A stretch of DNA of 64,000 nt from Cryptosporangium phraense (GTDB lineage Bacteria > Actinomycetota > Actinomycetes > Mycobacteriales > Cryptosporangiaceae): contig NZ_VIRS01000019.1 of the NCBI RefSeq assembly GCF_006912135.1, positions 1 to 64,000 on the forward strand, given 5' to 3'. Positions within the stretch are counted from its first letter, which is position 1. Each line of letters opens with the position of its first letter. This document shows, one piece after another, positions 32,891 to 41,383 of the stretch. The notes below the pieces were generated by a model that worked only from the letters and a program-made list of their open reading frames with translations, was not told the origin of the DNA and ran no database searches. A program made the position numbers and the translations under genes.

Positions 32891-35002
32891 ATGCAGGTGT
32901 GGGCCGGCACCAGTTACCCACTGGGTGCGACCTACGACGGCGTCGGCACGAACTTCGCGCTGTTCTCCGAAGCCGCGTCGAAAGTCGAAGTCTGCCTGTT
33001 CGACGACAGCGGCGCGGAGGAGAGATACGCCCTCCCCGAGGTGGACGGATTCGTCTGGCACGGGTACCTGGCCGGTATCCAGCCCGGCCAGCGGTACGGG
33101 TTCCGGGTCCACGGGCCGCACGACCCGCAGTCCGGCGTCCGCTGCAACCCGAACAAGCTGCTGCTCGACCCGTACGCGAAGGCGATCGACGGCGACGTCG
33201 ACTGGGACAACTCGCTGTTCGGCTACAACTTCGACTCGCCGAACGAGCGCTCGGACTCCGACTCCGCCCGCCACCTGCCCAAATGCGTCGTCGCGAACCC
33301 GTACTTCGACTGGGCCGACGACCGCTCGCCGCGCCACCAGTACCACGACACGGTCATCTACGAGACCCACGTCCGCGGACTGACCATGCAGCACCCGGGC
33401 GTGCCGAAGGCGCTGCGGGGCACCTATGCGGGCATCGGGCACCCGTCGGTCATCGAGCACCTGAAGAAGCTCGGGGTCACCGCGCTCGAGCTCATGCCCG
33501 TGCACCACTTCGTCCACGACCACTACCTGGTGGAGAAGGGGCTGCGTAACTACTGGGGCTACAACACGATCGGTTTCCTCGCCCCGTACTCCGGTTACAG
33601 CGGCACCGGCACCCGCGGCCAGCAGGTCCAGGAGTTCCGGGCCATGGTCAAGGCGCTGCACAACGCCGACATCGAGGTCATCCTCGACGTCGTCTACAAC
33701 CACACCGCCGAGGGCAACCACCTCGGGCCGACGCTGAGCTTCCGCGGTATCGACAACCGCACGTACTACCGGCTGGTCGACGACCAGCCCGAGTACTACA
33801 TGGACTACACCGGCACCGGCAACAGCCTGAACGTCCGCCAGCCGCACTCGCTGCAGCTGATCATGGACTCGCTGCGGTACTGGGTCACCGAGATGCACGT
33901 CGACGGGTTCCGGTTCGACCTCGCGGCGACGCTGGCCCGCGAGTTCTACGACGTCGACCGGCTCTCGACCTTCTTCGAGGTCATCCAGCAGGACCCGATC
34001 GTCAGCCAGGTGAAGCTGATCGCCGAGCCGTGGGACGTCGGGCCCGGTGGCTACCAGGTCGGCAACTTCCCGCCGCTGTGGACCGAGTGGAACGGCCGGT
34101 ACCGGGACACGGTCCGGGACTTCTGGCGTGGCGAGCCGGGCACGCTGGGCGAGTTCGCGTCCCGCATCTCCGGGTCGGCCGACCTGTACCAGCACGACGG
34201 GCGCCGCCCGGTGGCCAGCATCAACTTCGTGACCTGCCACGACGGGTTCACGCTGAACGACCTGGTCTCGTACAACGAGAAGCACAACACGGCCAACGGC
34301 GAGGACAACAAGGACGGCGAGAGCCACAACCGGTCCTGGAACTGCGGCGCCGAGGGCCCGACCGACGACAAGGCGATCCTCGAGCTGCGGGCCCGCCAGA
34401 GGCGGAACTTCCTGGCGACGATGCTGCTCTCCCAGGGCGTCCCGATGATCGGGCACGGCGACGAGCTGGGCCGCAGCCAGCAGGGCAACAACAACGCCTA
34501 CTGCCAGGACAGCGAGATCTCCTGGGTCGACTGGAAGGACGCCGACGAGGGGCTGACGCACTTCGTCCGGCAGCTGGCGGCCTTCCGGGCCGAGCACCCG
34601 GTGTTCCGGCGGCGCCGCTTCTTCGACGGACGCCCGGTCCGCCGCGGAGCCGGGACGCCGCTCAACGACATCGAGTGGTTCACGCCGGACAGCCAGGAGA
34701 TGACCGAGGACGACTGGGAGAGCGACTTCGGCCGCGCGATCATGCTGTTCCTCAACGGCGACGGGATCCGCGAGCTGGGCCCCCAGGGCGACCAGATCAC
34801 CGACGACTCGTTCGTGCTGTGCTTCAACGCGCACTGGGAGCCGATCGACTTCACGATGCCGCCCAGTGAGTACGCGACGAAATGGCGGGTGGCGATCGAC
34901 ACCTCCGCCCCGGACGACGGAGACGATCGAGTGGCCGAGGCCGGTGGAACGATCGCGGTCGAGTCGCGGTCGCTGCTCGTGCTGCAGCGGGTGATCTCGT
35001 GA
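32891..35002 (+). CDS. glgX: glycogen debranching enzyme GlgX
   Basis: A 703-residue protein. Residues about 5-110 form a CBM48/isoamylase N domain; the GH13 barrel follows. Conserved regions: DVVYNHTAEGN, GFRFDLAATL (nucleophile Asp near 340), LIAEPWDVGPGGY (acid Glu near 378), and TCHDGFTLNDL. The glgX-type debranching enzyme hydrolyses alpha-1,6 branches of glycogen trimmed by phosphorylase. The ATG has GAGGAGG upstream. It overlaps treY by 4 bp (GTGA), so debrancher, TreY and TreZ are made together, supplying linear maltooligosaccharides for trehalose. Confidence 0.95.
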   Translation: MQVWAGTSYPLGATYDGVGTNFALFSEAASKVEVCLFDDSGAEERYALPEVDGFVWHGYLAGIQPGQRYGFRVHGPHDPQSGVRCNPNKLLLDPYAKAIDGDVDWDNSLFGYNFDSPNERSDSDSARHLPKCVVANPYFDWADDRSPRHQYHDTVIYETHVRGLTMQHPGVPKALRGTYAGIGHPSVIEHLKKLGVTALELMPVHHFVHDHYLVEKGLRNYWGYNTIGFLAPYSGYSGTGTRGQQVQEFRAMVKALHNADIEVILDVVYNHTAEGNHLGPTLSFRGIDNRTYYRLVDDQPEYYMDYTGTGNSLNVRQPHSLQLIMDSLRYWVTEMHVDGFRFDLAATLAREFYDVDRLSTFFEVIQQDPIVSQVKLIAEPWDVGPGGYQVGNFPPLWTEWNGRYRDTVRDFWRGEPGTLGEFASRISGSADLYQHDGRRPVASINFVTCHDGFTLNDLVSYNEKHNTANGEDNKDGESHNRSWNCGAEGPTDDKAILELRARQRRNFLATMLLSQGVPMIGHGDELGRSQQGNNNAYCQDSEISWVDWKDADEGLTHFVRQLAAFRAEHPVFRRRRFFDGRPVRRGAGTPLNDIEWFTPDSQEMTEDDWESDFGRAIMLFLNGDGIRELGPQGDQITDDSFVLCFNAHWEPIDFTMPPSEYATKWRVAIDTSAPDDGDDRVAEAGGTIAVESRSLLVLQRVIS

Positions 35003-37275
35003 ACGCGGTTCGCGGCACCTACCGGGTGCAGGTGCAGCCGGCGTTCGACCTGCACGCGGCGGCCGGGCTGGCCGAGTACCTGCGCGACCTGGGCGCGACC
35101 CAGCTCTACTCGGCGCCGCTGCTGCAGTCCTCGCCGGGCTCGCAGCACGGGTACGACGTGGTGGACCCCTCGCACGTGAACACCGAGCTCGGCGGCCCAT
35201 CCGCGTTCGCCGAGCTGACGACGACGCTGCGGAAGCACGGTCTCGGCCTGGTCGTCGACATCGTGCCCAACCACGTCGGGGTCGCGGTGCCGCACGCGAA
35301 CCCGGCCTGGTGGGACGTGCTGAAGCTGGGGGCTTCCTCGGAGTACGCCCGGTGGTTCGACGTCGACTGGGGCCGGGGCCGCATCCTCATCCCGGTACTC
35401 GGGTCCGACGACGACGTCTCGGCGCTGACCGTCGAGGACGGCGAGCTGCGCTACTACGACCACCGGTACCCGATCGCGCCCGGAACCGGTGAGGGCACCC
35501 CGCAGGAGGTGCACGACCGGCAGCACTACCAGCTGGTCGACTGGCGCCGGGGCGACTCCGAGATCACCTACCGGCGGTTCTTCGCGATCGCCGACCTGGC
35601 CGGGCTGCGCGTCGAGGACCCGACGGTCTTCAACGCGACCCACGGCGAGATCCTCCGCTGGTACGCCGAGGGCGGCCTGGACGGGCTGCGCGTCGACCAC
35701 CCGGACGGCCTGCGCGACCCGGGCGAGTACCTCCAGCGCCTGCACATGGGCGCGCCCGACGCCTGGCTGGTCGTCGAGAAGATCGCCGAGCCCGGCGAGG
35801 AGCTCCCGGACTGGCCGATCGACGGGCTGACCGGCTACGACGCGCTCGGCGAGGTCGGCGCGCTGTTCGTCGACCCGGCCGCCGAGGACGCGTTCACCGC
35901 GCTCGACACCGAGCTGACCGGCGTCGCCACCGACTATCCGGGGCTGCTGTACGCGTCCAAGAAGGACGTCGCCACCGGAATGCTGCGGGCCGAGCTGCGC
36001 CGGCTGGCCCGGCTGGTGACCGGGGAGAACGCTCCCGAAGTGGAGGCGGCGCTGGCCGAGGTGCTGGCCGCGTTCCCGGTCTACCGGTCGTACCTGCCGT
36101 TCGGGGTGCACCACCTCGAGGAGGCGCTGGCGACCGCCCGCGAGAGGCGGCCCGACCTGGGCCCGGCGCTCGATGCGCTGGCCCCGCGGCTCGCCGACCC
36201 CGACGACCAGCTCGCGATCCGGTTCCAGCAGACCTCCGGCGCGGTGATGGCCAAGGGCGCCGAAGACACCGCGTTCTACCGGTGGACCCGGTTCGTCGCG
36301 CTCAACGAGGTGGGTGGTGACCCGCAGCGGTTCGGTGCACCGGTGTCGGACTTCCACGACGCCGCCGCCGTCCGGCACGCGTCCTGGCCCCGGGGCATGA
36401 CGACGCTCTCGACGCACGACACGAAGCGGTCGGAAGACGTGCGGGCCCGAATGGCGGTCCTGGCCGAGATCCCCGACGAGTGGGCCGACGTCGTCCGGCG
36501 CTGGCGGGAGCTGGCCCCGGTACCGGACGGATCGATCGCTCACCTGCTCTACCAGACGATCGCCGGCACCTACCCGATCAGCGTCGAGCGCCTGAAGGCG
36601 GCGATCGAGAAGTCGGCTCGGGAGGCCCGGACGATCACCTCGTGGAACCACCCGAACGAGGAGTTCGAGTCGGCCCTGAACGCGGCCATCGACACGTTGC
36701 TGGCCTCGTCCGAGGTGGCCGCGTTCGCCGAGCGGATCACCCCGTACGGCTGGAGCAACGCGCTCGGCCAGAAGCTGGTCCAGCTGACGATGCCCGGCAT
36801 CCCGGACACGTACCAGGGCACCGAGCTGTGGGACAACTCGCTGGTCGACCCGGACAACCGCCGTCCGGTCGACTTCGACGCCCGGCGCAAGCTGCTGGCC
36901 CGCCTGGACGACGGCTGGCTGCCCCCGGTGGACGCCGAGGGCGCGGCCAAGCTGCTCGTCACGTCGCGGGCGCTGCGGCTGCGCCGGGACTCGCCGGAGC
37001 TGTTCGAGTCCTACGCGCCGGTCGCCGTGACCGGACCGGCCGCCGCCCACGCGATCGCGTTCGACCGCGGTGGAGCGATCACGGTCGCGACCCGGCTGCC
37101 GGTCGGGCTGGAGCGCCGGGGCGGCTGGGGCGACACCGTGCTGGCGCTGCCCGACGGGGAGTGGCAGGACGAGCTGACCGGCTCCGTGTACTCGACCGGC
37201 GCCGACGGCCCGGCCGGTTTGGTCGACGTCCTTTCGCGGTATCCGGTGGCTCTCCTGAGGAGGGCGACGTCGTGA
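34999..37275 (+). CDS. treY: maltooligosyl trehalose synthase TreY
   Basis: A 758-residue GH13 enzyme. It isomerises the terminal alpha-1,4 bond of maltooligosaccharides to the alpha,alpha-1,1 bond. It begins TYRVQVQPAFDLHAAAGL, the typical TreY start. GLRVDHPDG carries the nucleophile Asp near residue 233; VVEKIAEPGEELP and the following GLTGYDAL near 258-280 carry the Glu; THDTKRSEDVRAR is near 473-485. GTG start at 34999, overlapping glgX; its stop overlaps the treZ start. Works upstream of TreZ, which releases trehalose. Confidence 0.95.
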   Translation: MNAVRGTYRVQVQPAFDLHAAAGLAEYLRDLGATQLYSAPLLQSSPGSQHGYDVVDPSHVNTELGGPSAFAELTTTLRKHGLGLVVDIVPNHVGVAVPHANPAWWDVLKLGASSEYARWFDVDWGRGRILIPVLGSDDDVSALTVEDGELRYYDHRYPIAPGTGEGTPQEVHDRQHYQLVDWRRGDSEITYRRFFAIADLAGLRVEDPTVFNATHGEILRWYAEGGLDGLRVDHPDGLRDPGEYLQRLHMGAPDAWLVVEKIAEPGEELPDWPIDGLTGYDALGEVGALFVDPAAEDAFTALDTELTGVATDYPGLLYASKKDVATGMLRAELRRLARLVTGENAPEVEAALAEVLAAFPVYRSYLPFGVHHLEEALATARERRPDLGPALDALAPRLADPDDQLAIRFQQTSGAVMAKGAEDTAFYRWTRFVALNEVGGDPQRFGAPVSDFHDAAAVRHASWPRGMTTLSTHDTKRSEDVRARMAVLAEIPDEWADVVRRWRELAPVPDGSIAHLLYQTIAGTYPISVERLKAAIEKSAREARTITSWNHPNEEFESALNAAIDTLLASSEVAAFAERITPYGWSNALGQKLVQLTMPGIPDTYQGTELWDNSLVDPDNRRPVDFDARRKLLARLDDGWLPPVDAEGAAKLLVTSRALRLRRDSPELFESYAPVAVTGPAAAHAIAFDRGGAITVATRLPVGLERRGGWGDTVLALPDGEWQDELTGSVYSTGADGPAGLVDVLSRYPVALLRRATS

Positions 37276-38987
37276 CGAGCTTCTCGCTGTGGGCCCCCAC
37301 GCCGTCCCGCGTCCGGCTGCGGGCCGGGGGCCGGGACACCGACATGCAGGGCTCCCCGGACGGGTGGTGGCGGGCCGAGCTCCCGGACGCCGGCCCCGGC
37401 ACCGACTACGGCTTCGTGCTCGACGACGACGCCCAGCCGCTGCCCGATCCGCGGGCGGCCTGGCTGCCGGACGGCGTCCACTCGCTGTCGCGGGTGTACG
37501 ACCAGTCGGCGTACGAGTGGGGCGACCAGGCCTGGACCGGGCGCCGGCTCGCGGGCAGCGTCGTCTACGAGCTGCACGTCGGCACGTTCACGCCGGACGG
37601 GACGTTCGACGCGGCGATCGAGCGGCTCGACCACCTGGTCGAGCTGGGCGTCGACCTGGTCGAGCTGCTGCCGGTGAACGGCTTCAACGGCGAGTACAAC
37701 TGGGGCTACGACGGCGTCGCCTGGTACGCCGTGCACGAGCCGTACGGCGGCCCCGACGGCCTCAAGCGGTTCGTCGACGCGTGCCACGGCCGGGGGCTGG
37801 GCGTCGTCCTGGACGTCGTCTACAACCACCTCGGGCCGTCGGGCAACTACCTGCCCCGGTTCGGTCCGTACCTCAAGGCGGGCAGCAACACCTGGGGCGA
37901 CCTGGTCAACCTCGACGGGCCGCAGTCCAACGAGGTCCGCCGGTACATCCTCGACAACATGCTCGGCTGGCTCCGCGACTTCCACGTCGACGCCCTGCGC
38001 CTGGACGCCGTGCACGCGCTGGCCGACACCCGGGCCGCGCACCTGCTCGAGGAGGCCGCCCGCGAGGTCGACGTCCTCTCGACGCACCTGAACCGGCCGC
38101 TCTCGCTGATCGCCGAGTCCGACCTGAACGACCCGCGGCTGATGGCCCCGTTCGAGGCCGGCGGCTACGGCCTCACCGCGGCCTGGGACGACGACGTCCA
38201 CCACGCCCTGCACGCGCTGATCACCGGCGAGCGCACCGGCTACTACGGCGACTTCGGCGCGTTCTCGACGCTGGCCACGGTACTCACCGGGGCGTACTTC
38301 CACGCCGGCACGTACTCGACGTTCCGGCGTCGGGTGCACGGCCGCACGGTCGACCGGCACAACACGCCGGGCCACCGGTTCGTCGTGAGCCTGCAGAACC
38401 ACGACCAGATCGGCAACCGGGCCACCGGCGACCGGCTCTCGGCCACGCTCTCCCCCGGCCTGCTGACGATCGGCGCCGCGCTGATGCTGACGTCGCCGTT
38501 CACGCCGATGCTGTTCATGGGCGAAGAGTGGGGCGCGAGCACCCCCTGGCAGTTCTTCACCAGCCACCCGGAGCCGGAGCTGGCGCAGGCCGTCGAAAAG
38601 GGTCGCAAGGCCGAGTTCGCCGAACACGGCTGGGGCGACGACGTCCCGAACCCCCAGGATCCGGAGACGTTCCAGCGGTCGAAGCTGTCCTGGGCGGAGC
38701 TGTCCGAGCCACCCCACAAGGGCCTGCTCGACACGTACCGGGAGCTGATCCGCCTGCGCCGGGAGGTCTCCGACCTGACCGACCCGCGCCTCGACAAGGT
38801 CTCGGTCGAGTACGACGAGGAGGCCCGCTGGGTCGTCGTCTACCGGGGCGACCACCACGCGGTGGCGGCCAACCTCTCCTCCGAGCCCCGGTCCGTGCCG
38901 ATCCACCGGGACGTGACCGCCACCCTCTTCGGCCCGGAGTGGACCGGCACCCTGCCCCCCGAGTCCGTCGCGATCCTCAAGCTCTAG
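37272..38987 (+). CDS. treZ: maltooligosyl trehalose trehalohydrolase TreZ
   Basis: A 571-residue GH13 enzyme that hydrolyses the bond next to the trehalose unit made by TreY. Residues about 1-90 are an N-terminal beta domain (SLWAPTPSRVRLR); the barrel holds DVVYNHLGPSGNY, LRLDAVHALAD (nucleophile near 243), LIAESDLND (acid Glu near 279), and QNHDQIGNR near 375. The length is normal for TreZ. GTG start at 37272 overlaps treY by 4 bp. The three-gene unit gives trehalose from glycogen without OtsAB. Confidence 0.95.
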   Translation: MTSFSLWAPTPSRVRLRAGGRDTDMQGSPDGWWRAELPDAGPGTDYGFVLDDDAQPLPDPRAAWLPDGVHSLSRVYDQSAYEWGDQAWTGRRLAGSVVYELHVGTFTPDGTFDAAIERLDHLVELGVDLVELLPVNGFNGEYNWGYDGVAWYAVHEPYGGPDGLKRFVDACHGRGLGVVLDVVYNHLGPSGNYLPRFGPYLKAGSNTWGDLVNLDGPQSNEVRRYILDNMLGWLRDFHVDALRLDAVHALADTRAAHLLEEAAREVDVLSTHLNRPLSLIAESDLNDPRLMAPFEAGGYGLTAAWDDDVHHALHALITGERTGYYGDFGAFSTLATVLTGAYFHAGTYSTFRRRVHGRTVDRHNTPGHRFVVSLQNHDQIGNRATGDRLSATLSPGLLTIGAALMLTSPFTPMLFMGEEWGASTPWQFFTSHPEPELAQAVEKGRKAEFAEHGWGDDVPNPQDPETFQRSKLSWAELSEPPHKGLLDTYRELIRLRREVSDLTDPRLDKVSVEYDEEARWVVVYRGDHHAVAANLSSEPRSVPIHRDVTATLFGPEWTGTLPPESVAILKL

Positions 38988-39741
38988 CGCGCTTGATTCC
39001 GGCCCAGAGGTCGCGGGCGGCTTTCCGGCTCGTCTCGGTCGGCTTCAGCACGTGACCGATGTCGTCCGGGTGCTCGGCCGGGGCGTTGCCGACGTGTTCG
39101 GCCAGCGCCACGGCCAGCTCCCGGAGCCGGACGTTGTACCGCTGGCTGGCCTTGTCGAGCACCTGGAAGGCCTGCGGCGCGGACAGCCCGGCGGTGGCCA
39201 TCACCGCCCCCTTGCACTGCTCGATCACCCGCCGGTACTGCACCATCTTCGCCATCTGGTCGGCGCGCATCGACTCGCGCTGGCAGAACACCACGGTGGC
39301 CAGCGAGTGCGACACCATCGGCTCGATCCGGTCGAGCACCGCGACGGTCTTCTCGGTCGGCTCCCGGTCGAGGTAGAGCGAGAACTGCGACGGGCCGCCC
39401 TCGTCCCACGAGCCGGGCATCGCGACCGCACCGACCGGCGCGACGACGCCGGGCAGGAACGTGTCGCCCAGCGCCCGGCGCAGCGCCGGGAACTCCTCGT
39501 CCGAGCCCAGATCCTTGCTCAGCACGCTCTGCTCGGTCTGGTGCGCCCGGACCACCGGGCCCTCCCCGAGCTCCCACTGCAGCCGGTCCAGTTGCTCGGC
39601 GATACCCGTGCTCGCGAACACCGTGATCGTGCCGTCCCGGACGAACGAGACACCGGCTCCGGTCGCCCCGGCCACCTCGTCCATGGCGTAGGCCAGCAAG
39701 CGTTCGACGAGCGCTTTACCTGAGGTGTTGTCGTCATCCAC
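38977..39741 (-). CDS. GAF-ANTAR transcription antiterminator
   Basis: A 254-residue regulator. Residues about 10-150 form a GAF sensor domain; the ANTAR RNA-binding domain is near 165-220 (YRRVIEQCKGAVMATAGLSA, then AFQVLDKASQRYNVRLRELA). ANTAR proteins bind dual-hexaloop RNA and prevent termination. I chose GTG at 39741, which has GAGGGGAAAC upstream; a TTG at 39774, overlapping the antiporter stop, is an alternative giving 265 residues. It overlaps the treZ 3' end by 11 bp. Its RNA targets cannot be seen. Confidence 0.8.
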   Translation of the reverse strand: MDDDNTSGKALVERLLAYAMDEVAGATGAGVSFVRDGTITVFASTGIAEQLDRLQWELGEGPVVRAHQTEQSVLSKDLGSDEEFPALRRALGDTFLPGVVAPVGAVAMPGSWDEGGPSQFSLYLDREPTEKTVAVLDRIEPMVSHSLATVVFCQRESMRADQMAKMVQYRRVIEQCKGAVMATAGLSAPQAFQVLDKASQRYNVRLRELAVALAEHVGNAPAEHPDDIGHVLKPTETSRKAARDLWAGIKRARA

Positions 39742-39770
39742 GTTCGTTACGTTTCCCCTCGGCGTCCGGG

Positions 39771-41279
39771 TCAATCACGGGGGGTTGGCACGTCACCGCC
39801 GTGCTCGCCCCACCAGCGGGCGAGCGCGCCCGACCGGCTCACCGCCCGCAGGCGTCGCTCGGTGGCCCGGCGGTCGGCGGTGGTCGTCACCACCAGGAAC
39901 TGGTCGCCGGTCCGGAACCGGGTGTGCTCGTCCGGCACCGAACTCCGGCCGTCGCGGACCAGCAGCGTCACCACCGCGCCGTCCGGCAGGCGCAGGTCGG
40001 TCACCCAGACGCCGGCCAGCCGCGACCGCGGCGGGATCGCCACCGCCAGCAGGTCGGCCCGGAGCTCGTCCAGCGGCGCGGCCTCCACGACGACGTCCCG
40101 GGCCTCGTCCGGGGCGGCGACGCCCAGCCGGCGGGCCAGGAACGGCAGCGTCGGCGCCTGCACCAGCGTGAAGATCAGCACGAGCAGGAAGACGACGTCG
40201 AACAACCGGGCGCGCCCGGCCAGGGGCGCCACCGCCGGGATCGTCGCGAGCACGATCGGCACCGCCCCGCGCAGCCCGGCCCAGCTCAGGAACGCCTGTT
40301 CCCGCCACGGCAGCCGGAACGGCGACGCCGAGAGCAGCACCGAGAGCGGACGCCCGATCAGCAGCAGCGCGAGCCCGACGACCAGCGCCGGCACCAGCGC
40401 GTCGTCCAGCCGTCCGGGGCTGGCCAGCAGGCCGAGCAGCACGAACAGCCCGATCTGGGCCACCCAGGCGACGCCCTCGGCGAACCCGAGCGTCGCGTTC
40501 CGGTGCGGCAGCGACGCGTTCCCCAGCACCAGCCCGCCGACGTAGACGGCCAGGAAACCGCTGGCGTGCAGGAACCCGGCCGTCCCGAACGCCAGCAGCG
40601 GGATCGCGATCGCGCTCACCGGATAGAGCCCGGACGCCGGCAGCGCGACCCGGTTGAGCAGCCACTGCCCGGCGAACCCGATGACCAGCCCGATCAGCGC
40701 GCCGGCGATGAGCTCGTAGACGACGAGCCCGCCGACCTCCCAGACCGACGCCGACTCCCAGGCGTCCGACGCGACGACCGTCACCAGGATGACCGTCGGC
40801 GGGTCGTTGAAGCCGGACTCGGCCTCCAGCGTGGCGCTCAGCCGACGCCGGAGCGGCAGCCGGCGGAGCACGGAGAACACCGCGGCGGCGTCGGTGGAGG
40901 ACACCACCGCACCGATCAGCACCGCCATCCGCCAGTCCAGACCGAGCGCGAAGTGCGCGCAGACCGCCACCACCGCGACACTGACCAGCACGCCGACGGT
41001 CGAGAGCACGACCGAGAGCCAGGCCACCGGACGGATGTCGTGCCAGCGGGTGGTCAGACCACCCTCGGCCAGGATGATCGCGAGCGCGGCGAAGCCGACG
41101 AGCTGGGTCAGCTCGGCGTCGTCGAACCGGATGCCGAGGCCGGCCTCGCCCAGCGCCAGACCCACCAGGAGGAACGCCAGCAGACCGGGGATGCCCGCCC
41201 GGGACGCGACTCGGACCGCGATGACGGCGGCGAGCAGCACCGCCGACCCGCCGAGCAGGTAGACATTGAGCAGATCCAT
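39771..41279 (-). CDS. K+/H+ antiporter (CPA1/CPA2 type) with C-terminal RCK_C-like domain
   Basis: A 502-residue protein with about 13 membrane segments in residues 5-390, including SSTDAAAVFSVLRRLPLRRR and ESGFNDPPTVILVTVV near 125-165, the ion-site region of NhaP2-type potassium/proton antiporters. The last 90 residues form a TrkA-C-like regulatory domain (RLAGVWVTDLRLPDGAVVTL). The ATG at 41279 is divergent from the penicillin-binding protein gene, with a 104-bp gap. Its stop touches the ANTAR gene. Fits osmotic and ionic stress handling along with TreYZ. Confidence 0.85.
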   Translation of the reverse strand: MDLLNVYLLGGSAVLLAAVIAVRVASRAGIPGLLAFLLVGLALGEAGLGIRFDDAELTQLVGFAALAIILAEGGLTTRWHDIRPVAWLSVVLSTVGVLVSVAVVAVCAHFALGLDWRMAVLIGAVVSSTDAAAVFSVLRRLPLRRRLSATLEAESGFNDPPTVILVTVVASDAWESASVWEVGGLVVYELIAGALIGLVIGFAGQWLLNRVALPASGLYPVSAIAIPLLAFGTAGFLHASGFLAVYVGGLVLGNASLPHRNATLGFAEGVAWVAQIGLFVLLGLLASPGRLDDALVPALVVGLALLLIGRPLSVLLSASPFRLPWREQAFLSWAGLRGAVPIVLATIPAVAPLAGRARLFDVVFLLVLIFTLVQAPTLPFLARRLGVAAPDEARDVVVEAAPLDELRADLLAVAIPPRSRLAGVWVTDLRLPDGAVVTLLVRDGRSSVPDEHTRFRTGDQFLVVTTTADRRATERRLRAVSRSGALARWWGEHGGDVPTPRD

Positions 41280-41383
41280 TGACCGTAGGCTCTACCATTC
41301 GCTGGGTCCGTCGGCACAACGCGGATCGTGCTGTTACGGAGTTTTGTCTTCCTTGTTCCCATTGCTGAAACTAGCCTTGAGGC